Shown here piece by piece: positions 46,816 through 56,691 of a stretch of DNA of 64,000 nt; position 1 is the stretch's first letter; each line of letters starts with the position of its first letter. The position numbers and the translations under genes were made by a program. Below the pieces are notes generated by a model. That model was not told where the DNA came from. It ran no database searches and worked only from the letters and a program-made list of their open reading frames with translations. The stretch spans positions 992,001 to 1,056,000 of the forward strand of contig NZ_CP081496.1 in NCBI RefSeq assembly GCF_019774615.1, written 5' to 3'. Origin of the DNA: Streptomyces sp. BHT-5-2 (lineage in GTDB: Bacteria > Actinomycetota > Actinomycetes > Streptomycetales > Streptomycetaceae).

Positions 46816-47805
46816 GTGCCTCTGACGACGGATCCGCAGCACCGACGCCGCTCCGACAGTTCGCCGTATGTCGACCTGACGCGCGCCGAATGGAGCGCCC
46901 TGCGGGAGAAGACGCCGCTGCCGCTGACCGCCGAGGAGGTCGAGCGGCTCCGCGGTCTGGGCGACGTCATCGACCTCGACGAGGTCCGCGACGTCTACCT
47001 CCCGCTCTCCCGGCTGCTCAACCTCTACGTCGGCGCCACCAGCAACCTGCGCGGCGCCCTCAACACCTTCCTGGGCGACGCCGGCAACGGCCACGGCTCC
47101 CAGCCCGGCACCCCGTTCGTCATAGGGGTCGCGGGCAGCGTCGCGGTCGGCAAGTCCACCACCGCCCGGCTGCTCCAGGCGCTGCTGGCCCGCTGGCCCG
47201 AGCACCCGCGCGTCGAGCTGGTCACCACCGACGGCTTCCTCCACCCCAACGCCGAACTGCACCGGCGCGGACTCATGTCCCGCAAGGGCTTCCCCGAGTC
47301 CTTCGACCGCCGGGCGCTGACCCGCTTCGTCGCCGACGTGAAGTCCGGCAAGGCGGAGGTCACCGCGCCCGTCTACTCGCACCTGATCTACGACATCGTG
47401 CCCGGCGAGCGGCTCACCGTGCACCGGCCCGACATCCTCATCGTCGAGGGCCTCAACGTCCTCCAGCCGGCCCTGCCCGGCAAGGACGGCCGCACCCGGC
47501 TGGGCCTCGCCGACTTCTTCGACTTCTCCGTCTACGTGGACGCCCGCACCGAGGACATCGAGCAGTGGTACCTCGGCCGCTTCCGCAAGCTGCGCGCGAC
47601 CGCCTTCCAGAAGCCGTCGTCGTACTTCCGCAAGTACACCCAGGTCTCCGAGGAGGAGGCCCTGGACTACGCCCGCATGATGTGGCGCACCATCAACCGG
47701 CCCAACCTGGAGCAGAACGTCGCCCCCACCCGCGGGCGCGCCAACCTGGTGCTGCGCAAGGGCCCGGACCACAAGGTGCAGCGCCTGTCGCTGCGGAAGC
47801 TGTAG
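46816..47805 (+). CDS. coaA: Type I pantothenate kinase
   Basis: This 329-residue enzyme is the first step of CoA synthesis, phosphorylating pantothenate. The P-loop [26 protein letters not shown] and [17 protein letters not shown] match CoaA throughout, and the length is standard. GTG 46816 was chosen by homology; the ribosome site is weak. A strong hairpin follows the stop. In the same window acpS uses the CoA this enzyme helps make. Confidence 0.96.
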   Translation: MPLTTDPQHRRRSDSSPYVDLTRAEWSALREKTPLPLTAEEVERLRGLGDVIDLDEVRDVYLPLSRLLNLYVGATSNLRGALNTFLGDAGNGHGSQPGTPFVIGVAGSVAVGKSTTARLLQALLARWPEHPRVELVTTDGFLHPNAELHRRGLMSRKGFPESFDRRALTRFVADVKSGKAEVTAPVYSHLIYDIVPGERLTVHRPDILIVEGLNVLQPALPGKDGRTRLGLADFFDFSVYVDARTEDIEQWYLGRFRKLRATAFQKPSSYFRKYTQVSEEEALDYARMMWRTINRPNLEQNVAPTRGRANLVLRKGPDHKVQRLSLRKL

Positions 47806-47814
47806 CAACCGACG

Positions 47815-47865
47815 GTGGGGCCGTCGGCGTACGGCAGCGTCGCTGCCGCCTGCCGACGGCCCCAC
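47815..47865. terminator. Bidirectional hairpin between coaA and glmM
   Basis: Arms GTGGGGCCGTCGGC (47815-47828) and GCCGACGGCCCCAC (47852-47865) form a perfect 14-bp stem; the loop contains a second small stem (CGGCAGC/GCTGCCG). It lies between convergent ends. Confidence 0.85.
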
Positions 47866-47883
47866 CCGGGACGTCCGGCCGCC

Positions 47884-49242
47884 CTACCCCAGGGCGGACT
47901 TGACCGCGTCGGCGAGGCGCTGGGCCACCGACCGCGCCTGCTCGGCGTCGGCCGCCTCGACCATCACCCGGACCAGCGGCTCGGTGCCGGACGGCCGCAG
48001 CAGCACCCGCCCGGTGGCGCCCAGCTCCCGCTCCGCCTCGGTGACCGCCGCGGCCAGCTCGGCGGAGCTGCCCACCCGCGACTTGTCGACGTCGGGGACG
48101 TTGATCAGCACCTGCGGCAGCCGCTCCATCGCGGCGGCCAGCTCGGCCAGCGGCCGGCCGGTCGACGCCACCCGCGCCCCGAGCATCAGGCCGGTCAGCG
48201 TGCCGTCGCCGGTGGTGGCGTGGTCCAGCACGATGACGTGCCCGGACTGCTCGCCGCCCAGCGCGTAGCCGTGCGCCTTCATCGCCTCCAGGACGTACCG
48301 GTCGCCGACCGCGGTCTGCACCAGCTCGATGCCCGCGCCCTCCATGGCCAGCTTGAAGCCCAGGTTGGACATGACGGTCGCGACGACGGTGTTCTTGCGC
48401 AGCGTGCCCGCCTCGCGCATGCCGAGCGCCAGCACGGAGAGGATCTGGTCGCCGTCGACCTCGTTGCCGGTGTGGTCCACAGCCAGGCAGCGGTCGGCGT
48501 CGCCGTCGTGCGCGACGCCCAGGTCGGCGCCGTGCTCCACGACCGCGGCCCGCAGCTTGTCCAGGTGGGTGGAGCCGCAGCCGTCGTTGATGTTCAGACC
48601 GTCCGGCTCGGTGCCGATGGTGACGACCTCGGCGCCGGCCCGCGCGAACGCCTCCGGCGAGACCCGGGCCGCGGCACCGTGCGCCCCGTCGATGACGATC
48701 TTCAGCCCGTCCAGGCGGTTGGGCAGCACCCCGACCAGGTGCGCGACGTACTTGTCGAAGCCCTCGTCGTAGTCGTCGACCCGGCCCACCCCGGAACCGG
48801 TCGGCCGCTCCCACGGCTCACCGGAGCTGTGCGCGCGGTAGGTCTCCTCGATGCGGTCCTCCAGCTCGTCGGCGAGCTTGTGGCCGCCGCGGGCGAAGAA
48901 CTTGATGCCGTTGTCGGGCATCGGGTTGTGGCTGGCGGACAGCATCACGCCCAGGTCGGCGCCGAGCGCCCCGGTCAGATAGGCGACCGCCGGGGTCGGC
49001 AGCACGCCCACCCGCAGCACGTCCACCCCGGCGCTCGCCAGGCCGGCGACCACCGCGGCCTCCAGGAACTCCCCCGACGCGCGCGGATCGCGCCCGACCA
49101 CCGCCACCGGCCGATGGCCCTCGAACGTACCCGCCTCGGCCAGCACGTGGGCCGCCGCGACCGACAGGCCGAGCGCCAGCTCCGCCGTCAGGTCCGCGTT
49201 GGCGACGCCGCGCACACCGTCCGTGCCGAAGAGTCGTGCCAC
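47884..49242 (-). CDS. glmM: Phosphoglucosamine mutase
   Basis: This 452-residue enzyme converts glucosamine 6-phosphate to the 1-phosphate. The phosphoserine lies in SASHNP (Ser104), the metal loop is [10 protein letters not shown], the sugar-specificity loop is GGEQSGH, and the phosphate loop is [19 protein letters not shown] 49242 has GGAGG 7 bases upstream. It continues the glmS pathway toward UDP-GlcNAc. Confidence 0.98.
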   Translation of the reverse strand: MARLFGTDGVRGVANADLTAELALGLSVAAAHVLAEAGTFEGHRPVAVVGRDPRASGEFLEAAVVAGLASAGVDVLRVGVLPTPAVAYLTGALGADLGVMLSASHNPMPDNGIKFFARGGHKLADELEDRIEETYRAHSSGEPWERPTGSGVGRVDDYDEGFDKYVAHLVGVLPNRLDGLKIVIDGAHGAAARVSPEAFARAGAEVVTIGTEPDGLNINDGCGSTHLDKLRAAVVEHGADLGVAHDGDADRCLAVDHTGNEVDGDQILSVLALGMREAGTLRKNTVVATVMSNLGFKLAMEGAGIELVQTAVGDRYVLEAMKAHGYALGGEQSGHVIVLDHATTGDGTLTGLMLGARVASTGRPLAELAAAMERLPQVLINVPDVDKSRVGSSAELAAAVTEAERELGATGRVLLRPSGTEPLVRVMVEAADAEQARSVAQRLADAVKSALG

Positions 49243-49316
49243 TGGTGTCCTCCGAAGTAGATGAGCTGTGACCGGGGCTTGGATTCCAGGTATACGCCGC
49301 GGTCGGTGGGAAAGCC

Positions 49317-49354
49317 GAACGCCCCGGCAGCACGGAAGTGCCACCGGGGCGTTC
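49317..49354 (-). terminator. Terminator of rplM-rpsI
   Basis: Arms GAACGCCCCGG (49317-49327) and CCGGGGCGTTC (49344-49354) make a perfect 11-bp stem with a 16-base loop, 30 bases past the rpsI stop and upstream of glmM. Confidence 0.85.
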
Positions 49355-49383
49355 GCCAAGAGCTGCCTGCGCGCAGCGCGTGA

Positions 49384-49893
49384 TCAGCGCTTGCTGTACT
49401 GCGGCGCCTTGCGGGCCTTCTTGAGACCGGCCTTCTTGCGCTCGACCGCACGGTCGTCACGCTTGAGGAACCCGGCCTTCTTCAGGGCCGGACGGTTCGC
49501 GTCCACGTCGGCCTCGTTCAGCGCACGGGCCACGCCCAGGCGCAGCGCACCGGCCTGGCCGGAGATGCCGCCGCCGGCGATGCGGGCGATGACGTCGTAG
49601 CGGTTGTCCAGCTCGAGCACCTTGAAGGGCTCGTTGACTTCCTGCTGGTGCACCTTGTTGGGGAAGTAGTCCTCAAGGGTGCGGCCGTTGATCTTCCACT
49701 GGCCGGAGCCGGGGACGATCCGCACGCGGGCGATGGCGTTCTTGCGACGGCCCAGGCCGGCGGCCGGCTGCGGCTCGCCGAAGCGGGACGCGAGGGACTC
49801 GGAGGTGTACTCGCCCTCCACGACCTCGGTCTCGGTGGTGTACTGCTCGACCTCGACCTCGTCCAGCGGGGTCTCGGGGGTGGTCTCAGCCAC
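49384..49893 (-). CDS. rpsI: 30S ribosomal protein S9
   Basis: This 169-residue protein has an acidic N-terminal extension (about 1-45) typical of actinobacteria, followed by the S9 core with [15 protein letters not shown] and the C-terminal [14 protein letters not shown] tail that reaches the P-site tRNA. It is second gene of rplM-rpsI. Confidence 0.98.
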   Translation of the reverse strand: MAETTPETPLDEVEVEQYTTETEVVEGEYTSESLASRFGEPQPAAGLGRRKNAIARVRIVPGSGQWKINGRTLEDYFPNKVHQQEVNEPFKVLELDNRYDVIARIAGGGISGQAGALRLGVARALNEADVDANRPALKKAGFLKRDDRAVERKKAGLKKARKAPQYSKR

Positions 49894-49934
49894 GATGCTT
49901 CCTCAGATTCTCTGTCGTCTTGGGGTGGCCGGAC

Positions 49935-50378
49935 TTACTGCGCGACCTGGGTGATCTCGAACGGGACCGGCTGCTGCGCAGCGTGCGGGTGCTCGGCGCC
50001 CGCGTAGACCTTCAGCTTCGAGAGCATCTGACGGCCGAGGGTGTTCTTGGGGAGCATGCCCTTGACGGCCTTCTCGACGGCCTTCTCGGGGTTCTTGTCC
50101 AGCAGCTCGTCGTAACGGACGGAGCGCAGACCACCCGGGAAGCCGGAGTGGCGGTAGGCCATCTTCTGGGTGCGCTTGTTGCCGGAGAGGTGCACCTTGT
50201 CGGCGTTGATGATGATGACGAAGTCACCGGTGTCAACGTGGGGGGCGTAAACCGGCTTGTGCTTACCCCGCAGGAGGGACGCGGCCTGGCTGGCCAGACG
50301 GCCCAGGACGACGTCCTGCGCGTCGATGATGTGCCACTGGCGCTGAACATCGCCGGGCTTGGGGCTGTACGTACGCAC
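49935..50378 (-). CDS. rplM: 50S ribosomal protein L13
   Basis: This 147-residue early-assembly protein of the large subunit is full length ([51 protein letters not shown]). It is first gene of the rplM-rpsI operon and has a long leader carrying a symmetric hairpin. Confidence 0.98.
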   Translation of the reverse strand: MRTYSPKPGDVQRQWHIIDAQDVVLGRLASQAASLLRGKHKPVYAPHVDTGDFVIIINADKVHLSGNKRTQKMAYRHSGFPGGLRSVRYDELLDKNPEKAVEKAVKGMLPKNTLGRQMLSKLKVYAGAEHPHAAQQPVPFEITQVAQ

Positions 50379-50719
50379 GTCTTAGCCTTCGCTTCGTGAG
50401 TTGGGTACCCCCTCGGTTCGCGAGAACCGCGGGGAAGGGTCCTGTACTGGCACCGCGACTGCTCACACAGCACGTGGCACTACGGGCGACGCAACCCGAT
50501 CGTCCACCACTGGTCAGCTGAACCGGCTAGCCGGCGTAAGGCCCCTCACGTGAGATAGAGCAAGCCCATACGCATAACGAACCAGCAGGATACTGAACCG
50601 ACCCCGGACGGGTCAAAACGCGCCCCGGACAGACGTGCGGGCGGGTCCCCCGCGCCCCGCCCCGGACCGGATCCGCTCCGCCCGCCACAGCCGCGGGCCC
50701 GCGCACTAGGATGCGCGGC
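50379..50719. other. 341-bp divergent region: rplM leader and promoter DNA
   Basis: No gene seen. At 50409-50434 the segments CCCC-T-CGGTTC-GCGA-GAACCG-C-GGGG form a symmetric stem in the rplM leader about 30 bases before its ATG; it could be an autoregulatory or structural element. The far half is GC-rich promoter DNA of the divergent secreted protein gene. Confidence 0.55.
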
Positions 50720-51583
50720 ATGAGTTTTGGGCAAGGGGGGCCGTTCGACGGCCCGGGGGGTTCCACTCCGGACTGGGCGGCGCTGGCCGACGAGAGCGAG
50801 GCGCGCTCCCGCCGCAGGCGCTGGATGCTGATCGGCGGCGGCGCGGTCGCCGCGGTCGCGGTCGCCGGCATCGTCGCCACCGCCGTGATCACCAGCACCG
50901 GCTCGTCCGCCGACAGCGCCTCGGCCCACGCCACCCCCTCCGGCCAGTCCGCCGTACCGGACGACAGGCCGTCCTTCCCCGACGTCTCGGTCCCGCCCCC
51001 GCCCAACCCGCAGGACTACATCTCCGACCCGAAGAAGGACACCGCGCCGCTCACCCCGGCCACCCTCTTCGGGCAGAAGCCCATGGTCGTCGGCGAGCAC
51101 AGCTACCCGCAGACCGCCACCGCGAGCACCGCGGACTGCACCGCCGGCGCCCAGGGCCCCCTGGTGTCCTCGCTCACCCACAACGGCTGCAAGCAGCTGC
51201 TGCGGGCCACCTACGCCAAGGACGGGGTCGCGGTCACCATCGGCGTCGCGGTCTTCGACTCGCCCGCCCAGGCCGCCGCGGTCATGAACGAGAGCAAGCC
51301 CAACCTCATGCCGCTGGCCGGCAGCGGCGTGCCCGCGAACTTCTGCCAGGGCAGCAAGTGCCGGATGACCACCAACGCCACCGGCCGCTACGCCTACTTC
51401 ACCATCGCCGGCTACACCAACGGCAAGGACGTCACCGCCGGCGAGACCCAGTCCCAGCAGATCGCCCGCGACGGCGGCTCCTACGCCTTCGCCCAGATCG
51501 CCCAGCGCGGCAAGGACCAGGCCGCCAGGGCCGCCGCCCAGCAGCTCAAGGAGGCCCAGCGGAAGGCCGGCCGGACCTCCTGA
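50720..51583 (+). CDS. Membrane-anchored hypothetical protein
   Basis: This 287-residue protein has a Gly/Pro-rich cytoplasmic start, a basic RRRR stop then one hydrophobic span (about 37-59: WMLIGGGAVAAVAVAGIVATAVI), a Ser/Pro linker and an exported domain with four cysteines (C near 140, 157, 210 and 215) that may form disulfides. The function is unknown; conservation beside the ribosomal genes in Streptomyces is expected but not shown here. ATG 50720 has AGGA 8 bases before it. Confidence 0.78.
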   Translation: MSFGQGGPFDGPGGSTPDWAALADESEARSRRRRWMLIGGGAVAAVAVAGIVATAVITSTGSSADSASAHATPSGQSAVPDDRPSFPDVSVPPPPNPQDYISDPKKDTAPLTPATLFGQKPMVVGEHSYPQTATASTADCTAGAQGPLVSSLTHNGCKQLLRATYAKDGVAVTIGVAVFDSPAQAAAVMNESKPNLMPLAGSGVPANFCQGSKCRMTTNATGRYAYFTIAGYTNGKDVTAGETQSQQIARDGGSYAFAQIAQRGKDQAARAAAQQLKEAQRKAGRTS

Positions 51584-51596
51584 CGGCCCCGCCGGC

Positions 51597-51631
51597 GCCC
51601 GCCCCGCGCCCGTCGGCGATCCGGGGCGGGC
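51597..51631. terminator. Bidirectional hairpin between convergent genes
   Basis: Arms GCCCGCCCCG (51597-51606) and CGGGGCGGGC (51622-51631) pair perfectly. It lies between the hypothetical membrane protein and truA. Confidence 0.75.
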
Positions 51632-51646
51632 ACCCCGCCAGGCAGG

Positions 51647-52501
51647 TCAGCAGCAGCCGTCGCCCGACGGCAGCGACCGCTTGTTGCGCGCCTCCCGGTT
51701 CCGGGCCATCAGCAGCTCGTCGGCCGGGTAGCCGACCTCCTCCAGCGTCAGCCCGTGCGGCCGCACCACATGCACCGCGGAGTCCCGCACCCCGGCGGCC
51801 AGCACCTTCCCCGGCCACTGGGGGCCCCGGTGGCCGTCGCCGACGAAGAGCAGCGCGCCGATCAGCGAGCGCACCATGTTGTGGCAGAAGGCGTCGGCCC
51901 GCACCGTCGCGGTGATGATCCCGTCCGCCCCCTTGACCAGGCTCAGCTCCTGGAGCGTACGGATCGTGGTCGCGCCCTCACGCTTCTTGCAGTACGCGGC
52001 GAAGTCGTGCTCCCCGAGGAGCCGCTGGGCGGCCGCGTTCATGGCGTCCACGTCGAGCGGCCAGTCGTGCCACAGGACGTGGCCCCGCAGCAGCGGGTCC
52101 ACCCCGCCCGGGTTGTCGGTGACGCGGTAGGCGTAGCGCCGCCAGATCGCCGAGAAGCGCGCGTTGAAGCCGTGCGGCGCCTCCCTCAGGGCCCACACCC
52201 GTATGTCCTTGGGCAGGCGCCCGGCGAGCCGCTTGAGCAGCTTCTCGTGGTGCTCGCGCCACACCGGTTCGGGCAGATCGACGTGCGCGACCTGGCCCCG
52301 GGCGTGCACCCCGGCGTCGGTCCGCCCCGCGACGGTGAGCTCGTAGGTCTCGCCGGACCGCGTCACGGTCCGGATCGCGTCCTCCAACTCGCCCTGGACC
52401 GTGCGCCGTTCACGCTGCTTGGCCCAGCCGGAGAACTCCGTGCCGTCGTACGACAGGTCCAGCCGCACCCGGACGAAACCGGGCTTCACTTCGTCACTCA
52501 C
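51647..52501 (-). CDS. truA: tRNA pseudouridine(38-40) synthase
   Basis: This 284-residue enzyme isomerises uridines 38-40 in the anticodon stem. Catalytic Asp62 lies in GRTDAGVHA, with [13 protein letters not shown] at the N-terminus. GTG 52501 has GAGAGGATT upstream. It is the last gene of the alpha cluster, separated from rplQ by a hairpin. Confidence 0.96.
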   Translation of the reverse strand: MSDEVKPGFVRVRLDLSYDGTEFSGWAKQRERRTVQGELEDAIRTVTRSGETYELTVAGRTDAGVHARGQVAHVDLPEPVWREHHEKLLKRLAGRLPKDIRVWALREAPHGFNARFSAIWRRYAYRVTDNPGGVDPLLRGHVLWHDWPLDVDAMNAAAQRLLGEHDFAAYCKKREGATTIRTLQELSLVKGADGIITATVRADAFCHNMVRSLIGALLFVGDGHRGPQWPGKVLAAGVRDSAVHVVRPHGLTLEEVGYPADELLMARNREARNKRSLPSGDGCC

Positions 52502-52533
52502 ACCGCAATCCTCTCAGGCCCGCCGCACGCGAA

Positions 52534-52563
52534 AGCGGGCCCGCCCCGAAGGGCGGACCCGCT
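52534..52563 (-). terminator. Terminator after rplQ
   Basis: AGCGGG and CCGCCC pair with GGGCGG and CCCGCT around CGAA, with one internal mismatch. It lies between the rplQ stop and the truA start. Confidence 0.65.
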
Positions 52564-52624
52564 CACCGCTCGGTGACGACGGACTCAGGCGTCCGGGTCA
52601 CCTCCGCTCACGCGGAGCACGGGC

Positions 52625-53083
52625 TCAGTCCTCGGCCGGAGCCTCGGCAGCCTTGGCCTCGTCGGCCTCCTTGACCGCGCGCTTGGCAGCGGCCTCGGCC
52701 TCGGCGACGGTCGCCTTCTTGGCGATCTCGCCCTCGACCAGCTCGATGACGGCCATGGGGGCGTTGTCACCGCGGCGGTTGCCGATCTTGGTGATACGGG
52801 TGTAGCCACCCGGACGCTCCGCGAACCGCGGCGCGATCTCGGTGAAGAGCGTGTGCACGACGCTCTTGTCCGTGATCAGCTCCATGACCTGGCGGCGGTT
52901 GTGAAGGTCGCCCTTCTTCGCCTTGGTCACCAGACGCTCCGCGAACGGGCGCAGACGACGGGCCTTGGCCTCGGTCGTCGTGATGCGGCCGTGCTCGAAG
53001 AGGTTGGTCGCCAGGTTGCGCAGGAGCGCCTTCTCGTGCGCAGCGCTGCCGCCCAGACGGGCGCCCTTGGAGGGCTTCGGCAT
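52625..53083 (-). CDS. rplQ: 50S ribosomal protein L17
   Basis: This 152-residue protein has the L17 core ([23 protein letters not shown]) plus an Ala/Glu/Lys-rich C-terminal tail usual in actinobacteria. It is downstream of rpoA, after 191 bp with a hairpin and a possible repeat. Confidence 0.98.
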   Translation of the reverse strand: MPKPSKGARLGGSAAHEKALLRNLATNLFEHGRITTTEAKARRLRPFAERLVTKAKKGDLHNRRQVMELITDKSVVHTLFTEIAPRFAERPGGYTRITKIGNRRGDNAPMAVIELVEGEIAKKATVAEAEAAAKRAVKEADEAKAAEAPAED

Positions 53084-53169
53084 GGTGTTTCTCCTTCATT
53101 GCTGCACCGGCCGTATCAGGTACCGGTGTCAGTTCCCGCGAGGCGGCCGCCCCGCGGAAGTCATAAAAA

Positions 53170-53215
53170 ATCAGCCCGGGCGCAAAAATTAAGCCCGTCC
53201 GGCGCTTGAGGACAG
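53170..53215. repeat. Candidate dispersed Streptomyces intergenic element
   Basis: AAGCCCGTCCGGCGCTTGAGGACA preceded by AT-rich steps (CATAAAAAATCAG, CAAAAATTAAG) resembles a short sequence seen in many Streptomyces intergenic regions. Only one copy is visible here. Confidence 0.4.
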
Positions 53216-53228
53216 AACTCAGCCGGAA

Positions 53229-53266
53229 ACGGCGGGCCAGCCGAGCACGCTCGGCCACCCCGCCGT
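53229..53266 (-). terminator. Hairpin between rpoA and rplQ
   Basis: ACGGCGGG (53229-53236) pairs with CCCGCCGT (53259-53266), and inner CCGAGC pairs with GCTCGG. It lies 9 bases past the rpoA stop and would terminate or attenuate rpoA transcription. Confidence 0.65.
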
Positions 53267-53274
53267 CAGGCGGA

Positions 53275-54297
53275 TCAGTACTGCTCGGTCTCGACGAACC
53301 CGGCGTCCGCGTCGTCGTCGGCGCCGAAGGCGTCGGCCGCGGCGGTCGGGTCGAATCCGGGCGGGCTGTCCTTGAGGGCCAGGCCCATACCGGCCAGCTT
53401 CGCCTTGACCTCGTCGATCGACTTCGCACCGAAGTTGCGGATGTCGAGCAGGTCCGCCTCGGAGCGCGCCACGAGCTCACCCACGGAGTGGATGCCCTCG
53501 CGCTTGAGGCAGTTGTAGGAGCGGACGGTGAGCTCCAGCTCCTCGATCGGCAGCGCCAGGTCGGCGGCGAGGGCGGCGTCCGTCGGGGACGGGCCCATGT
53601 CGATGCCCTCGGCGTCGATGTTCAGCTCGCGGGCGAGACCGAACAGCTCGACCAGGGTCTTGCCGGCCGACGCCATGGCGTCGCGCGGACGCATCGCCTG
53701 CTTGGTCTCGACGTCGACGATCAGCTTGTCGAAGTCGGTGCGCTGCTCGACACGGGTCGCCTCGACCTTGTACGTGACCTTGAGCACCGGCGAGTAGATC
53801 GAGTCGACCGGGATCCGGCCGATCTCCTGGCCGACCTGCTTGTTCTGCACGGCGGAGACGTAGCCGCGACCGCGCTCGACGGTCAGCTCCATCTCCAGCT
53901 TGCCCTTGCCGTTCAGCGTGGCCAGGACCAGGTCGGGGTTGTGCACCTCGACGCCGGCCGGCGGGGCGATGTCGGCGGCGGTGACCAGACCCGGGCCCTG
54001 CTTGCGCAGGTACATCACGACCGGCTCGTCGTGCTCCGAGGAGACGACCAGCTGCTTGATGTTCAGGATCAGGTCGGTGACGTCCTCCTTGACGCCCGGC
54101 ACGGTGGTGAACTCGTGCAGCACGCCGTCGATGCGGATGGACGTGACCGCCGCACCCGGGATCGAGGAGAGGAGGGTCCGGCGCAGGGAGTTGCCGAGGG
54201 TGTAGCCGAAGCCCGGCTCCAGCGGCTCGATCACGAACCGGGAGCGGTACTCGTCGACGACCTCTTCGGTCAACGAGGGACGCTGAGCGATCAGCAT
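53275..54297 (-). CDS. rpoA: RNA polymerase alpha subunit
   Basis: This 340-residue subunit has an N-terminal domain (about 1-230) for assembly of the polymerase and a C-terminal domain (about 255-320) with [30 protein letters not shown] for promoter and activator contact. The tail is acidic, as in Streptomyces. It lies between rpsD and rplQ, bounded by hairpins on both sides. Confidence 0.98.
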   Translation of the reverse strand: MLIAQRPSLTEEVVDEYRSRFVIEPLEPGFGYTLGNSLRRTLLSSIPGAAVTSIRIDGVLHEFTTVPGVKEDVTDLILNIKQLVVSSEHDEPVVMYLRKQGPGLVTAADIAPPAGVEVHNPDLVLATLNGKGKLEMELTVERGRGYVSAVQNKQVGQEIGRIPVDSIYSPVLKVTYKVEATRVEQRTDFDKLIVDVETKQAMRPRDAMASAGKTLVELFGLARELNIDAEGIDMGPSPTDAALAADLALPIEELELTVRSYNCLKREGIHSVGELVARSEADLLDIRNFGAKSIDEVKAKLAGMGLALKDSPPGFDPTAAADAFGADDDADAGFVETEQY

Positions 54298-54358
54298 GGT
54301 GTGTGTCCTTCAGTCGTGGACGCCCGCTATTTGACGTCCGCTGTACTGACAAGGGTAC

Positions 54359-54391
54359 GGGCGGTACGGCGCCATCGGCTCCGTACCGCCC
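54359..54391 (-). terminator. Perfect hairpin between rpsD and rpoA
   Basis: Arms GGGCGGTACGG (54359-54369) and CCGTACCGCCC (54381-54391) are exact over 11 bases, 16 bases past the rpsD stop. It suggests rpoA has its own promoter or depends on read-through. Confidence 0.75.
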
Positions 54392-54406
54392 CCACCGGTC
54401 AGCTCT

Positions 54407-55033
54407 TTACTTGGAGTAGAGCTCGACGATCAGCTGCTCCTGCACCTGGGTGTCGATCACCTGGCGCTCGGGCAGGCTGTGCACGAGGACCCGCAGCTGC
54501 GTGGGGATGGCCTCCAGCCACGCCGGGACGGTCTTCTCGCTGGCCTCCGCCTTGGCCACCTCGAAGGGGGTCAGGTTGCGGGAGCCCTCGCGGACCTCGA
54601 TGACGTCGTGCACGGCCACGCGCGCCGACGGGATGTCGGTCTTGCGGCCGTTGACCTGGATGTGTCCGTGACGGACCAGCTGACGGGCGTGGTCGCGGGA
54701 CTTGGCGAAGCCGGCCCGGTAGACCACGTTGTCGAGGCGGGTCTCAAGGATGCGCAGAAGGTTCTCACCGGTCTTGCCGGTCTTCTGGTTCGCTTCCTTG
54801 TAGTAGTTCACGAACTGCTTCTCAAGGACGCCGTAGATACGGCTGCACTTCTGCTTCTCACGCAGCTGCAGCAGGTACTCGCTGTCCTTGGTGCGCCCGC
54901 GACCGTGCTCACCCGGGGGGTAAGGACGGATCTCGATCGGGCACTTCGCGCTCTCGCACTTGCTCCCCTTGAGGAAGAGCTTCTGCTTCTCCCGACGGCA
55001 ACGCTTGCAGTCGGCCCCGGTGTAACGCGCCAT
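54407..55033 (-). CDS. rpsD: 30S ribosomal protein S4 (zinc-binding form)
   Basis: This 208-residue S4 has a four-cysteine zinc knuckle C9, C12, C26, C31 (CKRC...SKCESAKC), so it is the C+ form. The S4 RNA-binding domain with SRDHARQLVRHGHIQVNGRKTDIPS follows. It nucleates small-subunit assembly. ATG 55033. Confidence 0.98.
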   Translation of the reverse strand: MARYTGADCKRCRREKQKLFLKGSKCESAKCPIEIRPYPPGEHGRGRTKDSEYLLQLREKQKCSRIYGVLEKQFVNYYKEANQKTGKTGENLLRILETRLDNVVYRAGFAKSRDHARQLVRHGHIQVNGRKTDIPSARVAVHDVIEVREGSRNLTPFEVAKAEASEKTVPAWLEAIPTQLRVLVHSLPERQVIDTQVQEQLIVELYSK

Positions 55034-55060
55034 TGTCTAGTTGTCTCCTACTTCAGTGGG

Positions 55061-55465
55061 TCAGACGCGGCGACGCTTGGGCGGGCGGCATCCGTTGTGC
55101 GGGGTGGGGGTGACGTCCTGGATCGAGCCCACCTCGAGGCCGGTGGCCTGGAGGGAGCGGATCGCGGTCTCACGGCCGGAGCCGGGACCCTTGACGAAGA
55201 CGTCGACCTTGCGCATGCCGTGCTCCTGCGCGCGGCGGGCGGCCGACTCGGCGGCCATCTGCGCGGCGAAGGGGGTGGACTTGCGCGAGCCCTTGAAGCC
55301 GACGTGGCCGGCAGAGGCCCAGGAGATCACGTTCCCGGTCGGGTCGGTGATCGAGACGATCGTGTTGTTGAACGTGCTCTTGATGTGAGCGTGCCCGTGG
55401 GCGACGTTCTTCTTCTCCTTGCGGCGCACCTTCTTGGCGCCGGCCGTACGGCCCTTCGGAGGCAT
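55061..55465 (-). CDS. rpsK: 30S ribosomal protein S11
   Basis: This 134-residue protein has a basic N-terminus ([20 protein letters not shown]) and the platform-binding core with [15 protein letters not shown] and the C-terminal [16 protein letters not shown]. It is located between rpsM and rpsD. Confidence 0.98.
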   Translation of the reverse strand: MPPKGRTAGAKKVRRKEKKNVAHGHAHIKSTFNNTIVSITDPTGNVISWASAGHVGFKGSRKSTPFAAQMAAESAARRAQEHGMRKVDVFVKGPGSGRETAIRSLQATGLEVGSIQDVTPTPHNGCRPPKRRRV

Positions 55466-55529
55466 TCAAATTCTCCCGTGGAGGTGGTCGGTCCTACAGC
55501 GAAGACCGCTGGCGGGGTCCTGCTGAGGA

Positions 55530-55910
55530 CTACTTCTTGCCCGGCTTCTTCTTGCCGGCGATCGCGCGACGCGGACCCTTGCGGGTACGGGCGTTCGTGC
55601 TGGTGCGCTGACCGTGCACCGGCAGGCCGCGACGGTGACGCAGACCCTGGTAGCAGCCGATCTCGACCTTGCGGCGGATGTCGGCCTGGATCTCGCGGCG
55701 GAGGTCACCCTCGGTCTTGAGGTTGTTGTCCACGTACTCGCGGATCTTGACGAGGTCTTCCTCGGTCAGGTCGCGGACCCGGGTGTCCGGGTTCACGCCG
55801 GTCGCGGCGAGGGTCTGCTCCGAGAGCGTGCGCCCAATGCCGAAAACGTAGGTGAGGCCGACCACCACACGCTTTTCGCGCGGGAGGTCAACGCCTGCGA
55901 GGCGTGCCAT
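55530..55910 (-). CDS. rpsM: 30S ribosomal protein S13
   Basis: This 126-residue small-subunit head protein has the helix-two-turn-helix region ([19 protein letters not shown]) and a basic tail contacting P-site tRNA ([18 protein letters not shown]). A 197-bp gap separates it from rpmJ; no gene is seen there. Confidence 0.98.
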   Translation of the reverse strand: MARLAGVDLPREKRVVVGLTYVFGIGRTLSEQTLAATGVNPDTRVRDLTEEDLVKIREYVDNNLKTEGDLRREIQADIRRKVEIGCYQGLRHRRGLPVHGQRTSTNARTRKGPRRAIAGKKKPGKK

Positions 55911-56107
55911 TGATGTGGCTCCTGATGGCTATTCGGAGGTCTTCCGCAGCACCGTTCCCGTAAGACTCTGCGGCATTACGAGCCGGGTCCCCGGCCTCCG
56001 AGCCGGGGGTGTCGTCCCTCGCGCGCGGCGCGGGGGTCGGGTGACTGCGTATGTACGTGTATTGCTTGCGTCGCGCGAACTGCGAAGTTGCAGGTGGTCG
56101 GCGTGCG

Positions 56108-56221
56108 TCAGCCCTGGCGCTGCTTGTGGCGCAGGTTGTCGCAGATGACCATGACCCGGCCGTGGCGGCGGATCACCTTGCACTTGTCGCAGATCTTCTT
56201 GACGCTCGGCTTGACCTTCAT
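56108..56221 (-). CDS. rpmJ: 50S ribosomal protein L36 (zinc-binding form)
   Basis: This 37-residue protein begins [14 protein letters not shown] and ends [10 protein letters not shown]. The zinc ligands C11, C14, C27 and H32 are all present (C+ form). It lies between infA and rpsM in the usual order. Confidence 0.97.
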   Translation of the reverse strand: MKVKPSVKKICDKCKVIRRHGRVMVICDNLRHKQRQG

Positions 56222-56281
56222 GGGATGTGAGGTTCTCCGGGTCAGTGCCAATGCCCCACGGGAGCGGGGCGTCGGCAAGAT

Positions 56282-56503
56282 CTACTTGTAGCGGTAGACG
56301 ATTCGGCCACGCGTCAGGTCGTAGGGAGAGAGCTCCACGACGACCCGGTCATCCGGGAGGATGCGGATGTAGTGCATCCGCATCTTGCCGCTGATGTGCG
56401 CGAGGACCTTGTGACCGTTCTGGAGCTCCACCTTGAACATTGCGTTCGGCAGAGACTCGATCACGGTGCCCTCGATCTCGATGGCACCTTGCTTCTTGGC
56501 CAC
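56282..56503 (-). CDS. infA: Translation initiation factor IF-1
   Basis: This 73-residue OB-fold protein ([34 protein letters not shown] segment; RGRIVYRYK) binds the ribosomal A site during initiation. The 188 bp between infA and map has AT-richer stretches (56610-56640) likely to hold its promoter; no gene is seen there. Confidence 0.98.
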   Translation of the reverse strand: MAKKQGAIEIEGTVIESLPNAMFKVELQNGHKVLAHISGKMRMHYIRILPDDRVVVELSPYDLTRGRIVYRYK

Positions 56504-56691
56504 GCTTCGCCTTTCGGATCGGCTACCTTGATCGACTCACTTGCACTGTCCGCACCCGACGTGCGGGCACACGGGTGCACGAGAGCCGACGCGTCAGTCT
56601 ACGTCAGTGCCTGAGAAAAGACGAATCCAGGACTATTGCCCAACCGCGGAGATCATTACGCACGGAGGCCGCGGACGGCACCGGCGCGCGG

